Of a stretch of 64,000 nt of DNA, positions 24,740-37,820 are shown piece by piece. A program made the translations under genes and the position numbers. The notes beneath the pieces were generated by a model. That model searched no databases. It was not told the origin of the DNA and worked only from the letters and a program-made list of their open reading frames with translations. Numbering within the stretch: the first letter of the stretch is position 1; each line of letters starts with the position of its first letter. Source of the stretch: Candidatus Hebobacterum abditum (lineage in GTDB: Bacteria > Armatimonadota > Hebobacteria > Hebobacterales > Hebobacteraceae); contig JALGXW010000008.1 of the NCBI GenBank assembly GCA_029821875.1, positions 44,713 through 108,712 on the forward strand. Direction: 5' to 3'.

Positions 24740-24922
24740 GCGGCGGGCAGCAGGGGAACGGTCTGCCTGGGCCGACCACGGCCGCGCTGACTCCACCCGC
24801 GGCACGACCCGATGCAGCAGCCCCCAGCCGCGGCCTCAGAGGCCCGCCGGCGGGAGGACGGTGCGCTCTTCCGACGAAGTGAGGCCGTGCCGCCACGTGT
24901 TCCGGCTGTGGCGCCTTCTGCC

Positions 24923-26269
24923 ATGCAGGCCGATGACCTCATCAATCGTCTCACGCACTCCTTCTCCGACCGGCAGCTCTTCCTGGTGGGCGGGTGCCTG
25001 CGCGATCGCCTCCTGGGGCGAGAGAGCAGCGACCTCGACCTGGCCACCGACGCCCGGCCGGAGGAGATCCGAGATCGAGTGGGCGACTGGGCCGACTCGG
25101 TGTGGTCGGTGGGCGAGAAGTTCGGGACGGTGGGTCTGGAGAAGGGCGGCACGAAGGCGGAGATCACGACCTTCCGCGCCGACACCTACGACGGAGTCTC
25201 GCGCAGGCCGGAGGTCACCTTCGGAGAGAGCATCGGCGACGACCTTGCGCGCCGCGACTTCACCATCAACGCCATCGCCCAGAGCGTACACTCCGGCGAG
25301 GTGCTGGATCCCTTCGGCGGCCAGCAGGACCTGGCGGCCCGGCTCGTGCGGTTTGTCGGCGAGCCCGAGGCGCGGATTGCCGAGGACCCACTCCGCATGC
25401 TGCGGGCGGTGCGTTTCTGCGCGCAGCTCGGGTTCGAGCTCGAGCCGGCCGCAGCCGCTGCCATCGCTACCTCCGCCGCGGAGCTCCGGCGCATCTCGTG
25501 GGAGCGCATCCGAGATGAACTCGATGGCGTGATGCTCTCGCCTCGCCCGGACGAAGGTCTCGGCCTGACCATCGATCTCGGGCTGGCCCATCACTTCATG
25601 CCGGAGCTGGAGCGCCTCCACCTGCCTGAGCCGACGCGCCACATGATGAAGGATGTGCTCGACCACACGCTGGAAACGGTCCGGCTGGTTCCCGCCGACA
25701 AGATGCTTCGGTACGCGGCCCTTCTCCACGATATCTCAAAGCCCGAGACCCTCAGCACCGACGACTCCGGCGTCCACTTCCTCCGGCACGAGAGAGTCGG
25801 CGCCGAGCAGGCCCGCGCCATTCTGAGTCGGCTGCGCCAACCCGCCTCCCTGATCCACCAGGTGGCGGTGCTCATCCGCCACCACCTGCGAATTCCGTAC
25901 TACACCTCAGAGTGGAGCGACGGCGCGGTCAGGCGGCTCATGTTCGACCTGGGGGATCAGCTTGGGTCGGCCATCGCCCTGGCCGAGGCGGACGTGGCCG
26001 CCAGCGACCCGCGCGACCGAGAGGAGTTCGAGGCGCGGCTGCAGGAGCTGCGCTCCCGCATCGAGGAGATCGGCGAGGCGGCCGAGATCGCGCAGATGAA
26101 ACCGTTGCTCAGCGGCGATGAGGTGATGGAACTGCTCGGCCTCGAGCCCGGACCGAGGGTGGGGGAAATCCTGGACTTCCTGCTCGAAGAGCAGATCGAA
26201 GGCCGCATCGCCACCCGCGAGGAAGCCGAGGCCGCGGTGCGGGACAAGTTCGGGTCGGGAGGGCAGTAG
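24923..26269 (+). CDS. CCA-adding enzyme / poly(A) polymerase family tRNA nucleotidyltransferase with HD domain
   Basis: Encodes 448 residues from ATG 24923; a longer frame starts at 24812 but would add 37 residues with no conserved features. Residues 20-44 hold the nucleotidyltransferase core LVGGCLRDRLLGRESSDLDL (GG and DxD metal site), followed by the class II motifs RRDFTINAIAQ and AEDPLRMLRAVRFCAQLGF (residues about 145-175). The central LLHDISKPET is an HD-domain metal site, as in the HD-containing CCA enzymes. It repairs or adds the tRNA 3' CCA, or polyadenylates RNA; the two cannot be told apart by eye. The ribosome binding site is weak. Confidence 0.9.
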   Translation: MQADDLINRLTHSFSDRQLFLVGGCLRDRLLGRESSDLDLATDARPEEIRDRVGDWADSVWSVGEKFGTVGLEKGGTKAEITTFRADTYDGVSRRPEVTFGESIGDDLARRDFTINAIAQSVHSGEVLDPFGGQQDLAARLVRFVGEPEARIAEDPLRMLRAVRFCAQLGFELEPAAAAAIATSAAELRRISWERIRDELDGVMLSPRPDEGLGLTIDLGLAHHFMPELERLHLPEPTRHMMKDVLDHTLETVRLVPADKMLRYAALLHDISKPETLSTDDSGVHFLRHERVGAEQARAILSRLRQPASLIHQVAVLIRHHLRIPYYTSEWSDGAVRRLMFDLGDQLGSAIALAEADVAASDPRDREEFEARLQELRSRIEEIGEAAEIAQMKPLLSGDEVMELLGLEPGPRVGEILDFLLEEQIEGRIATREEAEAAVRDKFGSGGQ

Positions 26270-26290
26270 CTCCCGCCACGCGAAGGCGAG

Positions 26291-26345
26291 GCCGCGCTGC
26301 GATTACAGCGCGGCCATGCAAAACGGCGGGCCATGCGGCCCGCCG
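26291..26345 (-). terminator. Tandem hairpins between convergent genes; terminator of the NifU-like gene
   Basis: GCCGCGCTG/CAGCGCGGC (26291-26314) and CGGCGGGCC/GGCCCGCCG (26324-26345) are two nine-bp stems. On the reverse strand the second is followed by TTTTGC, giving a fair terminator for the gene that ends at 26395. The forward direction lacks a T-run. Confidence 0.55.
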
Positions 26346-26373
26346 CAGCACTTCCACCCTCTCCGGCCGAGGC

Positions 26374-26413
26374 GCTAGGCCAAGGCCTGAACGGCTAGGC
26401 TACGGCCTGGACG
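26374..26413. repeat. 20-bp tandem duplication across the stop codon of the NifU-like gene
   Basis: 26374-26393 and 26394-26413 match at 17 of 20 bases. The unit encodes the last residues (VQAVA) plus the stop, so the copy downstream would read VQALA plus a stop in another frame. It is a small slippage duplication with no effect on the protein. Confidence 0.7.
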
Positions 26414-26619
26414 CTCTTGACGTCGGGGACCTTCTCCTTGATGATCCGCTCGATCCCCATCTGAAGGGTCATCTGCGCCATGGGGCAGCCCTTGCAGGCG
26501 CCCTGCAGGCGCACCTTCACGATGCCATCTTCGGTCACCTCGACCAGCTCCACATCGCCGCCGTCACGCTGCAGCGCCGGCCGGACCTCCTCCAAGGCCG
26601 CCTCGACTTTCTCTTTCAT
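26395..26619 (-). CDS. NifU C-terminal-like iron-sulfur scaffold protein
   Basis: Encodes 74 residues. The ATG at 26619 follows GGAGGAG by five bases. The sequence is the full NifU C-terminal (Nfu) domain: KVEAALEEVRPALQRDGGDV, then VKVRLQGACKGCPMAQMTL, with the CxxC that binds a labile [4Fe-4S] cluster. It carries clusters to apoproteins such as radical SAM enzymes; a radical SAM gene lies 1.2 kb away. It is probably monocistronic. Confidence 0.93.
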   Translation of the reverse strand: MKEKVEAALEEVRPALQRDGGDVELVEVTEDGIVKVRLQGACKGCPMAQMTLQMGIERIIKEKVPDVKSVQAVA

Positions 26620-26777
26620 CCGCTCTCCTCCAATCCCAGATCGCCGCACACTGCGCGGCTCACCACGGGCCGGCTCTCTCGGACGGCCTCGATTATGCTT
26701 ACCTTACCCGATGGTCGTGGACTGATCCTCTGCCGGGACCGCCCTCTTGTCCGGCCTCCGCGCCATCGCGGCTCGTC

Positions 26778-27629
26778 TCACCCCTGCTCTCGCGGCTCCA
26801 CCGGCACGGGCGCGTCGCTGGCGATGAACTGCCAGTGCCTGAAGATGTCCTGGGCCTCCGGCGTCTGCAGGAACGCCAGCAGCTTCTTGCCAGCGTCGGG
26901 ATTCTTCGCCTCCTTCAGCACCGCCCCCTCGCAGCTGAAGGGTTGGTACAGCTCGGCTGGGACCTGTGCGGCCACCTTCAGCATCTTCGGCTGCGTCGGG
27001 GACTCGCCCGGCTCGTGCACCTCCACCGCGCAGGGGTAGTAGCCGATGCTCGCCTCGGCCTGGCCCTGAGCCGCCGTGTCCTTGCTGTCCGCCGCGAAGC
27101 GGGCAAACAACACCTTGCCCTCGACCTGCTCCCAGATGCCGGCGTTCTTCAGAGCCTCCACAGCGTGCTTCCCGACGGAGTTGACCTCGGGGTCGGGGAT
27201 GGTGATCGTCTTCACCTCGGGCTTGACCAGGTCTTCGATGGTCTCCACGCTAGCGGGATTCCCTGCCGGCACCATGATGGCGAGGGAGTTCTCCGCGTAC
27301 TCCACCCGCGTTCCCTCCATGATGAGCCCGGCCTGCTCGATCTGGTCGGCCTCGAGATCGCCCATGGTGAGGAACACATCGGGGTGCGCGACGCCGTCGA
27401 CGATCTTCATCACGATCGGCACCATGTTCTCCATCACCCAGTCGATCTCCAGGTCGGGGTTCTCCGCCTGGAAGAGCTTCAGGGTCTCCGAGAAAGGACC
27501 GATTTGGCCGCAGGGCACCATCACCTCGAGCTTGCTCTCGGTAGTCGATCCCTGTCCGCCACAGCCGGCCGCCAGCGCGAGCGCGGCCGCAGCCGCGAGG
27601 ATGGCAAGCCATAGTGCTGTTCGTCTCAC
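26778..27629 (-). CDS. ModA-like extracellular solute-binding lipoprotein
   Basis: Encodes 283 residues from a GTG with GGAGG five bases upstream; the longer frame reaching 27734 has no support. The signal ends in a good lipobox (LALAAGC), so it is lipid-anchored outside the membrane. The mature part resembles class II binding proteins of the molybdate/tungstate/phosphonate type: EVMVPCGQIGPFSETLKLF, IPDPEVNSVGKHAVEALKN and QGQAEASIGYYPCAVEVHEP. The ligand is not certain. No ABC permease or ATPase gene is beside it, so the transporter partner must lie elsewhere. It is divergent from the radical SAM gene. Confidence 0.8.
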   Translation of the reverse strand: MRRTALWLAILAAAAALALAAGCGGQGSTTESKLEVMVPCGQIGPFSETLKLFQAENPDLEIDWVMENMVPIVMKIVDGVAHPDVFLTMGDLEADQIEQAGLIMEGTRVEYAENSLAIMVPAGNPASVETIEDLVKPEVKTITIPDPEVNSVGKHAVEALKNAGIWEQVEGKVLFARFAADSKDTAAQGQAEASIGYYPCAVEVHEPGESPTQPKMLKVAAQVPAELYQPFSCEGAVLKEAKNPDAGKKLLAFLQTPEAQDIFRHWQFIASDAPVPVEPREQG

Positions 27630-27723
27630 CTTCTCCTCCTCAGGTGCAGGGCAGAGCGAAGTCGAACGTATGATACCGCCGTTCGCTGCGCGCCCGCAAG
27701 GAGCTCTATCGCGCTTCAGCGAA

Positions 27724-27746
27724 CGAAGCTGCACCGCGCAGCTTCG
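27724..27746. promoter_or_regulatory. Inverted repeat between divergent genes
   Basis: CGAAGCTGC (27724-27732) and GCAGCTTCG (27738-27746) flank ACCGC. It lies midway between the starts of the ModA-like and radical SAM genes, where an operator or overlapping promoters could sit. No clear promoter pair was recognised. Confidence 0.35.
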
Positions 27747-27793
27747 CGTGCCATGCCACTACGTACAGTGTCGCGGACGATCCTGAAAGAGCT

Positions 27794-27826
27794 ATGAACA
27801 ATATGCGTCGATTTGCCGCCCAATGA
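27794..27826 (+). CDS. Possible 10-residue leader peptide coupled to the radical SAM gene
   Basis: ATG at 27794 opens MNNMRRFAAQ and its stop overlaps the next start (ATGA). AAAGAG lies just upstream. The radical SAM start itself has no good ribosome binding site, so coupling through this short frame would explain its translation. Evidence is limited to layout. Confidence 0.3.
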   Translation: MNNMRRFAAQ

Positions 27827-28674
27827 TCCCGTCCCTGACCGGCATCCACTTCCTCATCACCTACGGCTGCTCGGCCGAATGCGCCCACTGCTTCGTCTGG
27901 GGGTCCCCGGATCGCACGGCCGCCATGACCGCCGAGCAGGTCGACGGCTTCCTCGACGAGATCGTCGCGCTCGGCCAGATCACCGACGTCTGCGCCGACG
28001 GCGGGGAGCCGTTCGAGGAATACGACGTGTTCCTGCACTTCCTCCGGCGGGCGACCGCGCTGGGCCTCTCGGCCTCCGCGCTCACCAACGCCTCCTGGGT
28101 CGAGTCGCGGGAGCAGGCCGTGGAGCGAATAGGGGAGCTGATGTCGGCCGGGCTCGGCAACCTTGGGATCAGCACCGACCAGTGGCACCGGGAGCACGTG
28201 CCCGTAAAGCGCGTCGACCTGCTGCTAGAGGTGTGCGAGGAGGCCGGGCTGGGGACGGCGCGCATGGAGAGCACGCTGGAGGGCGTGATGTTCCGCGGCC
28301 GGGCGGCGGAGAAGCTCGCGGGCGAGATGCCGACCAAGCCGCCGGAGAGCTTCACGGAGTGCCCGCACGAATCGCTCGGCGCGCCCGGCCGCGTGCACCT
28401 CGACTGCCACGGCTTCCTCCATCTGTGCCAGGGCCTCACCCTCGGCCGCGGCTCGATGGCCGACGCCATCGCTCGCTTCGATCCGCAGGATCATCCCATC
28501 GTGCGGCCGCTGCTGGAGGGCGGCCCCCATGCGCTGGGCCGGTTCGCGGCCGAGCGCGGGTTCGAGCTTGCGCCGGGCTACGTGGACGCCTGCCACCTCT
28601 GCTACCGGGCGAGGGAGTTCCTGCGCCCCGAGTTCCCCGATCTGCTCGCCCCTGACGAGATGTACGGCGGCTGA
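27823..28674 (+). CDS. Radical SAM protein
   Basis: Encodes 283 residues. GCSAECAHC near residue 15 is the CxxxCxxC [4Fe-4S] motif, followed by a radical SAM barrel with ADGGEPFEEYDVFLHFLRR (the GGE motif that contacts SAM). Several further cysteines occur late (TECPH near residue 182, DCHGFLHLCQG near residue 200, DACHLCYRAR near residue 260). This CxxxxxxC...CxxC arrangement resembles a SPASM-type auxiliary cluster site. That would fit peptide or protein modification, but no precursor peptide is recognised nearby. Cytosolic; separated from the next gene by 117 bases. Confidence 0.88.
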   Translation: MIPSLTGIHFLITYGCSAECAHCFVWGSPDRTAAMTAEQVDGFLDEIVALGQITDVCADGGEPFEEYDVFLHFLRRATALGLSASALTNASWVESREQAVERIGELMSAGLGNLGISTDQWHREHVPVKRVDLLLEVCEEAGLGTARMESTLEGVMFRGRAAEKLAGEMPTKPPESFTECPHESLGAPGRVHLDCHGFLHLCQGLTLGRGSMADAIARFDPQDHPIVRPLLEGGPHALGRFAAERGFELAPGYVDACHLCYRAREFLRPEFPDLLAPDEMYGG

Positions 28675-28715
28675 GAGCGCCGCCACACGGCCGCAGGAAC
28701 ATTCGGCACCTCCCC

Positions 28716-28728
28716 GTAGTCTAACTAC
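28716..28728. promoter_or_regulatory. 13-bp palindrome GTAGT-CTA-ACTAC
   Basis: A perfect short inverted repeat in the 117-base gap before the DUF4349 gene, 63 bases before its ATG. It could be an operator; no promoter hexamers can be firmly assigned around it. Confidence 0.3.
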
Positions 28729-28791
28729 TAAGCGCCGGGCCAATGCGGCTCGCGGCCGGCGCGCAAACGCCGTGTCGAGGAGGCAGTAGCC

Positions 28792-29865
28792 ATGTCGACC
28801 GAAGGCAAGGCGAACTGGAAGCGTCGCGCTGTCGTGTACGGCCTGCTGGGCGGACTGGCCCTTGTGGTCCTCTCGATGATCCTTTCCGCGTTCGGGCGCC
28901 AGGCCCGGACCCAATTCGTCCCCGGTGTCGGCATCGTGGAAGCCGAGGAGTATCAATCGTGGGGAGCTTCAGCAGAGCATGACGCCTCCCCGAAGGGCGG
29001 CGGCTTCGCAGGCGGAGGGATGCGCGCCGGGGGCCGCGGCCGCAGTGTCGTGCGCATGGAGGCAGGCCCAGCCGCCCCGACGCGGACCGACCCCTTCCAG
29101 ACATTCGAGACGCCTGGTGGCGCGCCAGGCGTCCCAGCACCTGGGTTTGAGATCGCGCTGGCCCTTCAGGCCCCTATGACGCCCATGCTCATCCGCACCG
29201 GCAGCCTGCGGATGCGGGTGGAGGATGTGGAGAAGTCCCATGAGGAGGTCGTCCGGATCGCCCGCGAGGCCAACGGCTACCTGGCCAACACGAGCCTGAG
29301 TTCCGAGCACGGCCCCCCGCGGGCGAACATGACGATCCGCGTGCCATCGGCGAACTTGGATGATGTGATAGCCGAGATCGCGGCCCTCGGCAAGGTGCTG
29401 AAGAGGGATATCAGCACTCAGGAGGTGACCGAGGAATATGTCGACCTCTCCGCCCGCCGACGCAACCTCGAGCGCGAGGAAGAGCGGCTGCTGGAGCTGC
29501 TCAAGCGGGCCGGCAAGATCTCCGACCTGCTCCAGGTCGAGCAGTACCTCGGCAATGTCCGCGGCCAGATCGAGCGGATCGCCGGCCGCATGCGATACCT
29601 GGAGAACCGGGTCGGGCTCTCCACGCTCAACATCGACCTGGAAGGGCCCGAGCCCGCGCCCAGCGTGGGCGGACCGGCCTGGGCCGCGAAGGATATCTAC
29701 CGCCAGGCGATCCGGTCCCTGCGAGCGACCGGCCGCGCCTTCGCCGAGATCGGCATCTGGCTCGGCGTCTACGCCGTGGTGTGGGTGCCGATCCTGCTCA
29801 TCGTGATCTGGCTCCTCCGCCGCGCCCTGCCGCGGCCCGAATCGGAGGCGGCCGCAGGGAAGTAG
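28792..29865 (+). CDS. DUF4349 membrane protein with coiled coil
   Basis: Encodes 357 residues; GAGGAGG lies before the ATG. There is an N-terminal membrane anchor (residues about 14-33), then a Gly-rich region. The DUF4349 domain follows from about residue 130: PMLIRTGSLRMRVEDVEKS, EEVVRIAREANGYLANTSLS, MTIRVPSANLDDVIAEIA, ISTQEVTEEYVDLSARRRN. A coiled coil comes next (residues about 222-275), and a second membrane helix near residues 320-345. The domain faces the periplasm or cell exterior. Function is unknown in all members I recall. A stem-loop follows the stop. Confidence 0.88.
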   Translation: MSTEGKANWKRRAVVYGLLGGLALVVLSMILSAFGRQARTQFVPGVGIVEAEEYQSWGASAEHDASPKGGGFAGGGMRAGGRGRSVVRMEAGPAAPTRTDPFQTFETPGGAPGVPAPGFEIALALQAPMTPMLIRTGSLRMRVEDVEKSHEEVVRIAREANGYLANTSLSSEHGPPRANMTIRVPSANLDDVIAEIAALGKVLKRDISTQEVTEEYVDLSARRRNLEREEERLLELLKRAGKISDLLQVEQYLGNVRGQIERIAGRMRYLENRVGLSTLNIDLEGPEPAPSVGGPAWAAKDIYRQAIRSLRATGRAFAEIGIWLGVYAVVWVPILLIVIWLLRRALPRPESEAAAGK

Positions 29866-29896
29866 CGGCAGCCCATCAGAGCTCGAGATGTCGGAC

Positions 29897-29926
29897 TGCT
29901 CGGCAGGGAGGTGCTCCTGCCGAGCA
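29897..29926 (+). terminator. Stem-loop after the DUF4349 gene, weak terminator
   Basis: TGCTCGGCAGG/CCTGCCGAGCA (11 bp) with an eight-base loop, followed by CGTCTTGG. The T-run is poor, so it is a modest terminator candidate. Confidence 0.45.
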
Positions 29927-29950
29927 CGTCTTGGCCCACGGCCGCCTTCG

Positions 29951-29979
29951 TTGACCTGGCGGCCTTCCCGTGATATGAT
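29951..29979 (+). promoter_or_regulatory. Promoter for the Ig/LysM/stalk-domain protein
   Basis: TTGACC (29951-29956) and TATGAT (29974-29979) separated by 17 bases. It lies 88 bases before the GTG at 30067 in an otherwise empty gap. Confidence 0.65.
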
Positions 29980-30066
29980 TTCTCGGGTCCAGGGGGGTGC
30001 GTGGGAGGCGGTTCCGCTTCTCGCGATTGCCCCTACACTTGCACGCGACCACAAAGGAGCGCTGCC

Positions 30067-31842
30067 GTGAAGGGCATTCTGCGCCTTGCTCTGGCTGTCT
30101 GTCTGATCGGCATCGCAGCACTGGCCGCAGCCTCCGAAACAGCCCCTGAAGTAGCCATCACGACGCCCGAAGAAGGGCTCACCATTGCCTCGCGCACGGT
30201 GACGGTCGAAGCGACCTACACCGCGCGGGAGGACGCCGTCGTCGAGGTCGTCGAGCTCGTGATCGACGACATGACCGTGGACGTCCGCGCCGTCGATCCG
30301 CCGCAGGCCGAGGGCGTCGTCTCCTTCGTCTGGACAGCCCGCGACCACACCGACGGTGACCACACTGTGTGTGTGCGAGCCGTTGATTCATATGGCGAAG
30401 TGGGCAAGGCAGCGATCACGGTCCTGCTCCGGCACAGCCACCCGCGGCCCGGCGAGGGCGTGCGCATCATCTCACCCGCGGACGGCGGCACCGTTTCTGG
30501 CGAGCAGCCGATCCGGATTCGGATCGATCAGCCCAAGCTGGCGCGCTACGTGATCTTCCTCATCGACGATGTCTTCAAGGCCATGAGCAACGTGCGGCCA
30601 TTCACTTATGTCTGGGACACGACCCGCTACCTCAACGGCCCGCACAGTCTGAAGGTCAAGGCCTACCTCGGCGGCCAGTGGGAGGCCATCTCGCCTGTGG
30701 TCCGCGTCAATGTCAGCAACCCCAGCGGTGCCACCGCCATGCGAGCTCCCAAGCCAGCCGCGCCACCTGCGCGGCCGGCTCGCGCAGGCACGCCCACCTT
30801 GCCGCCGCCGATGCGCACAGAGAGCCCGACACCCTTGCCACTGCCGGCGGCCGTCCCCGACCAGGAGGTGGCACTGCCAGGCACGGCGCCCTTCGTCAGC
30901 CCGGCGGGCGACCTGATCAGGCCGCCGGCGCCGACGCTGGCTCAGCCGCTGCCAACCTCCGAGCCAATCGAGATCGCCGCGCTGCCACCAAGCGTCGAAC
31001 GGCCCGCCGTCGCGATGGAAACGCCCGTCGGACCGGCGACGAGCGCGGATGTTCCCGCGATAGCGCCCGCCGAGGCCCCGGCCCTTCCCGTCCTTGTGCC
31101 CCGAACGCCGGTCGCGGCTCCTCTGGAGATCGCTCTGCTGGAGGCGGAGGCCCTGGCCGCTGCGGCTCCGGCGATGCCGACGGCCGAGGTGGTGGCCGCG
31201 CCGATGACTCTGGAGGCGGCCCCCCCGATTGACAGCCAGGTGGTGGAGACGGCCCCGCCGGCGGCTTCCGGAATTGAAGTCGTCATGCTCCCGCCGCGGT
31301 TCGTCGAGCGCAAGCCCGCGCCGCGAGTGATCGCCGAGCCTGCGCCCGCGCCGGCCGAAGTCGTCTACGTCGTGCAGAGCGGCGACTGGCTGAGGCGGAT
31401 CGCGGCCGAGACGGGCGTGCCCGCGACGGACATCGCACGGGCGAACAACCTGGAGAACCCGAGCCTGCTCCGCCCCGGCCAGACGCTGGTCATCCCGACC
31501 GTCCCCCTCTATCTCGACCGGCGGCCGGTGACCTCGGGGGTGCCGACCGTGATCGTAGACGGCCAGGCGATCACCCCGTTCCGTCCGGTGATCGAGGAGG
31601 CCGGCGGGGTGGCGATGTGGGATGGAGCCGAGCGCCGTGCCAGCGCCTTCGCCCGCGGCCACGAGATCGCGGTGACCATCGGCAGCGATCAGGCGCAGGT
31701 GGACGGCGGCCAAATCGCGATGGGTGCGCCGGCCGCGCTGCGGTCGAATCGAACGGTGGTGCCGGTGCGGTTCCTCGGCGATGCGCTCGACCTGATGCTC
31801 CAGTATGAGGATGGCATTATCCACCTCGCGAGCCGGTACTAG
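30067..31842 (+). CDS. Secreted multidomain protein: Ig-like domains, Pro/Ala linker, LysM, copper-amine-oxidase-type stalk domain
   Basis: Encodes 591 residues from a GTG with AAAGGAG seven bases upstream. Signal peptide: residues 1-22. Two Ig-like domains follow: VAITTPEEGLTIASRTVTVE and, from about residue 138, VRIISPADGGTVSGEQPIRI. A roughly 200-residue linker is almost entirely Pro, Ala, Thr and Val (about 225-425). Near residue 435 a LysM domain binds peptidoglycan or similar glycans (YVVQSGDWLRRIAAETGVPA, NLENPSLLRPGQTLVIP). The end is a copper-amine-oxidase N-terminal-like stalk domain (VDGQAITPFRPVIEEAGGVA, TVVPVRFLGDALDLML). It is probably a cell-wall-bound surface protein. A terminator follows, and the macroglobulin gene begins next. 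Confidence 0.85.
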   Translation: MKGILRLALAVCLIGIAALAAASETAPEVAITTPEEGLTIASRTVTVEATYTAREDAVVEVVELVIDDMTVDVRAVDPPQAEGVVSFVWTARDHTDGDHTVCVRAVDSYGEVGKAAITVLLRHSHPRPGEGVRIISPADGGTVSGEQPIRIRIDQPKLARYVIFLIDDVFKAMSNVRPFTYVWDTTRYLNGPHSLKVKAYLGGQWEAISPVVRVNVSNPSGATAMRAPKPAAPPARPARAGTPTLPPPMRTESPTPLPLPAAVPDQEVALPGTAPFVSPAGDLIRPPAPTLAQPLPTSEPIEIAALPPSVERPAVAMETPVGPATSADVPAIAPAEAPALPVLVPRTPVAAPLEIALLEAEALAAAAPAMPTAEVVAAPMTLEAAPPIDSQVVETAPPAASGIEVVMLPPRFVERKPAPRVIAEPAPAPAEVVYVVQSGDWLRRIAAETGVPATDIARANNLENPSLLRPGQTLVIPTVPLYLDRRPVTSGVPTVIVDGQAITPFRPVIEEAGGVAMWDGAERRASAFARGHEIAVTIGSDQAQVDGGQIAMGAPAALRSNRTVVPVRFLGDALDLMLQYEDGIIHLASRY

Positions 31843-31873
31843 CGGGCGCGCATATAAGGATATGCACAACAGG

Positions 31874-31903
31874 GAGCGGCGGACATGGGTCCGCCGCTCT
31901 TTC
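31874..31903 (+). terminator. Rho-independent terminator after the LysM protein gene
   Basis: GAGCGGCGGAC/GTCCGCCGCTC (11 bp, loop ATGG) followed directly by TTTCC, 32 bases after the stop codon. Confidence 0.7.
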
Positions 31904-32003
31904 CATTGGCCGAGAGGCCGGGCGGAACATTTCTTCCGAGCCAGGGGTCTAAATGGTTGGGTGCGATGGGACCGTTGTCTTCCCACCTAAGGAGAGATTG
32001 ACC

Positions 32004-36638
<4,635 letters not shown>

Positions 36639-36663
36639 ATCGGCTTCACCGGAGGTGATGAAA

Positions 36664-37752
36664 GTGAAAGTTAGAGGATTGCTTGCGCTGATAGCCGTGA
36701 TGGCCGTGGTCGGGCTGGGACCCGCGCCCGGCCCGGCGGAGGAAGAGGCGGAGTGCCGCCTGCAGCCGTCGACCGGAGCGATCGATGCCTACATCTCGCA
36801 GCTCAAGGTCGGCCCGCCGAAGCGGCATGCCAACCTCACGCTCTACCCCATCTTCGCCGACGGCGTGACGGCGCCCAACGTGGACCTCACGCTCGACGAA
36901 GCGATGGAGCGCGGACTGCTGCAGATACGCGAGCTCAGCCCGGCCGAGGTCAACCGGGTGCTGCTGATGAGCTCGTGCAAAGAGCCGATCTTCGTCATGG
37001 GCGGCGAGATGCTGACTGGAGCGAAGCAGGACCGCATCGTCGGCGACGACCTGATAATCCCGGCGGGAGGCGACCTCGCGATACCGGTCTTCTGCGTGGA
37101 GCACGGCCGCTGGGTGGTGAAGAGCGACACCTTCGCCAGCGGCTCCTTCCTCGCCACCAGCGAGGTGCGCAAGGCGCGGGCCGCCGCCGACCAGGGCGAG
37201 GTGTGGCACCAGGTGGCGGCCGAGCAGGAGCGCCTGGAGGCGCCGAGCGCGACCGGCACGCTGCAGTCCGTCCAGGACAGCGACGAGGTGAAGGAGCAGA
37301 TGGAGCCCTACAAGCGCGCCCTGTGCGACCTGCCCCTGGACGTTGGGAAGGCCCGCGGTGTCGTCGCCTGTGTCGGCGATGAGATCATCGCGGCCGATGT
37401 GTTCGGTTCCCGCGCGGTGTTCGCGCAGCTCTGGCCGAAGCTGCTCGACTCCTACGTGATCGACGCGGTGGGCCGTGATGCCGGCGGCCGTCCGCCCGAC
37501 GCGGTTCGCATTAAGCAGTGGCTGATGAGTGTCGCCGACGCGGAGCGGAGCTTCAAGCGAACTCCCGGCGTCGGCACGCTCTGTCAGCTCAGCGGCCGCT
37601 TGCTCATGGGCTCCGCGCTTCTCTACGAGGGCGGCGTCGTGCACATGGAGCTGTTCGCCAAGGAAGGCCCTGAAGTCGTTCCCTTCAACCGCCTCGACTT
37701 CCGCCGAGATCGGCTGGAAGAGGAAACCGACGAGCCGGAGCCTGCGCGCTAG
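36664..37752 (+). CDS. Secreted ARPP-1/DUF6569-like protein
   Basis: Encodes 362 residues. The GTG at 36664 is favoured because GGAGG lies eight bases upstream; the ATG six bases earlier would be too close. A signal peptide (residues about 1-24) precedes the domain. The signature is ANLTLYPIFADGV, then LTLDEAMERGLLQIRELSPA, FVMGGEMLTGAKQDRIVGDD and IPVFCVEHGRW, matching the ARPP-1 domain (associated with ADP-ribosylglycohydrolase and phosphatase genes). Function is unknown. It follows the macroglobulin gene by 25 bases and is probably co-transcribed, so it may serve at the surface with it. Confidence 0.78.
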   Translation: MKVRGLLALIAVMAVVGLGPAPGPAEEEAECRLQPSTGAIDAYISQLKVGPPKRHANLTLYPIFADGVTAPNVDLTLDEAMERGLLQIRELSPAEVNRVLLMSSCKEPIFVMGGEMLTGAKQDRIVGDDLIIPAGGDLAIPVFCVEHGRWVVKSDTFASGSFLATSEVRKARAAADQGEVWHQVAAEQERLEAPSATGTLQSVQDSDEVKEQMEPYKRALCDLPLDVGKARGVVACVGDEIIAADVFGSRAVFAQLWPKLLDSYVIDAVGRDAGGRPPDAVRIKQWLMSVADAERSFKRTPGVGTLCQLSGRLLMGSALLYEGGVVHMELFAKEGPEVVPFNRLDFRRDRLEEETDEPEPAR

Positions 37753-37779
37753 GAGAACGTTACTCTGCCTCCCTCACCC

Positions 37780-37804
37780 GGGGCGGGAGCATGCCTCCCG
37801 CCCC
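37780..37804. terminator. Bidirectional stem-loop between convergent genes
   Basis: GGGGCGGGAG/CTCCCGCCCC (10 bp) around CATGC, 27 bases after the ARPP-1-like stop and 16 before the kinase stop. No T-run on either strand, so any termination would rest on the stem. Confidence 0.5.
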
Positions 37805-37820
37805 GCTCGTTGGCCGGGGA

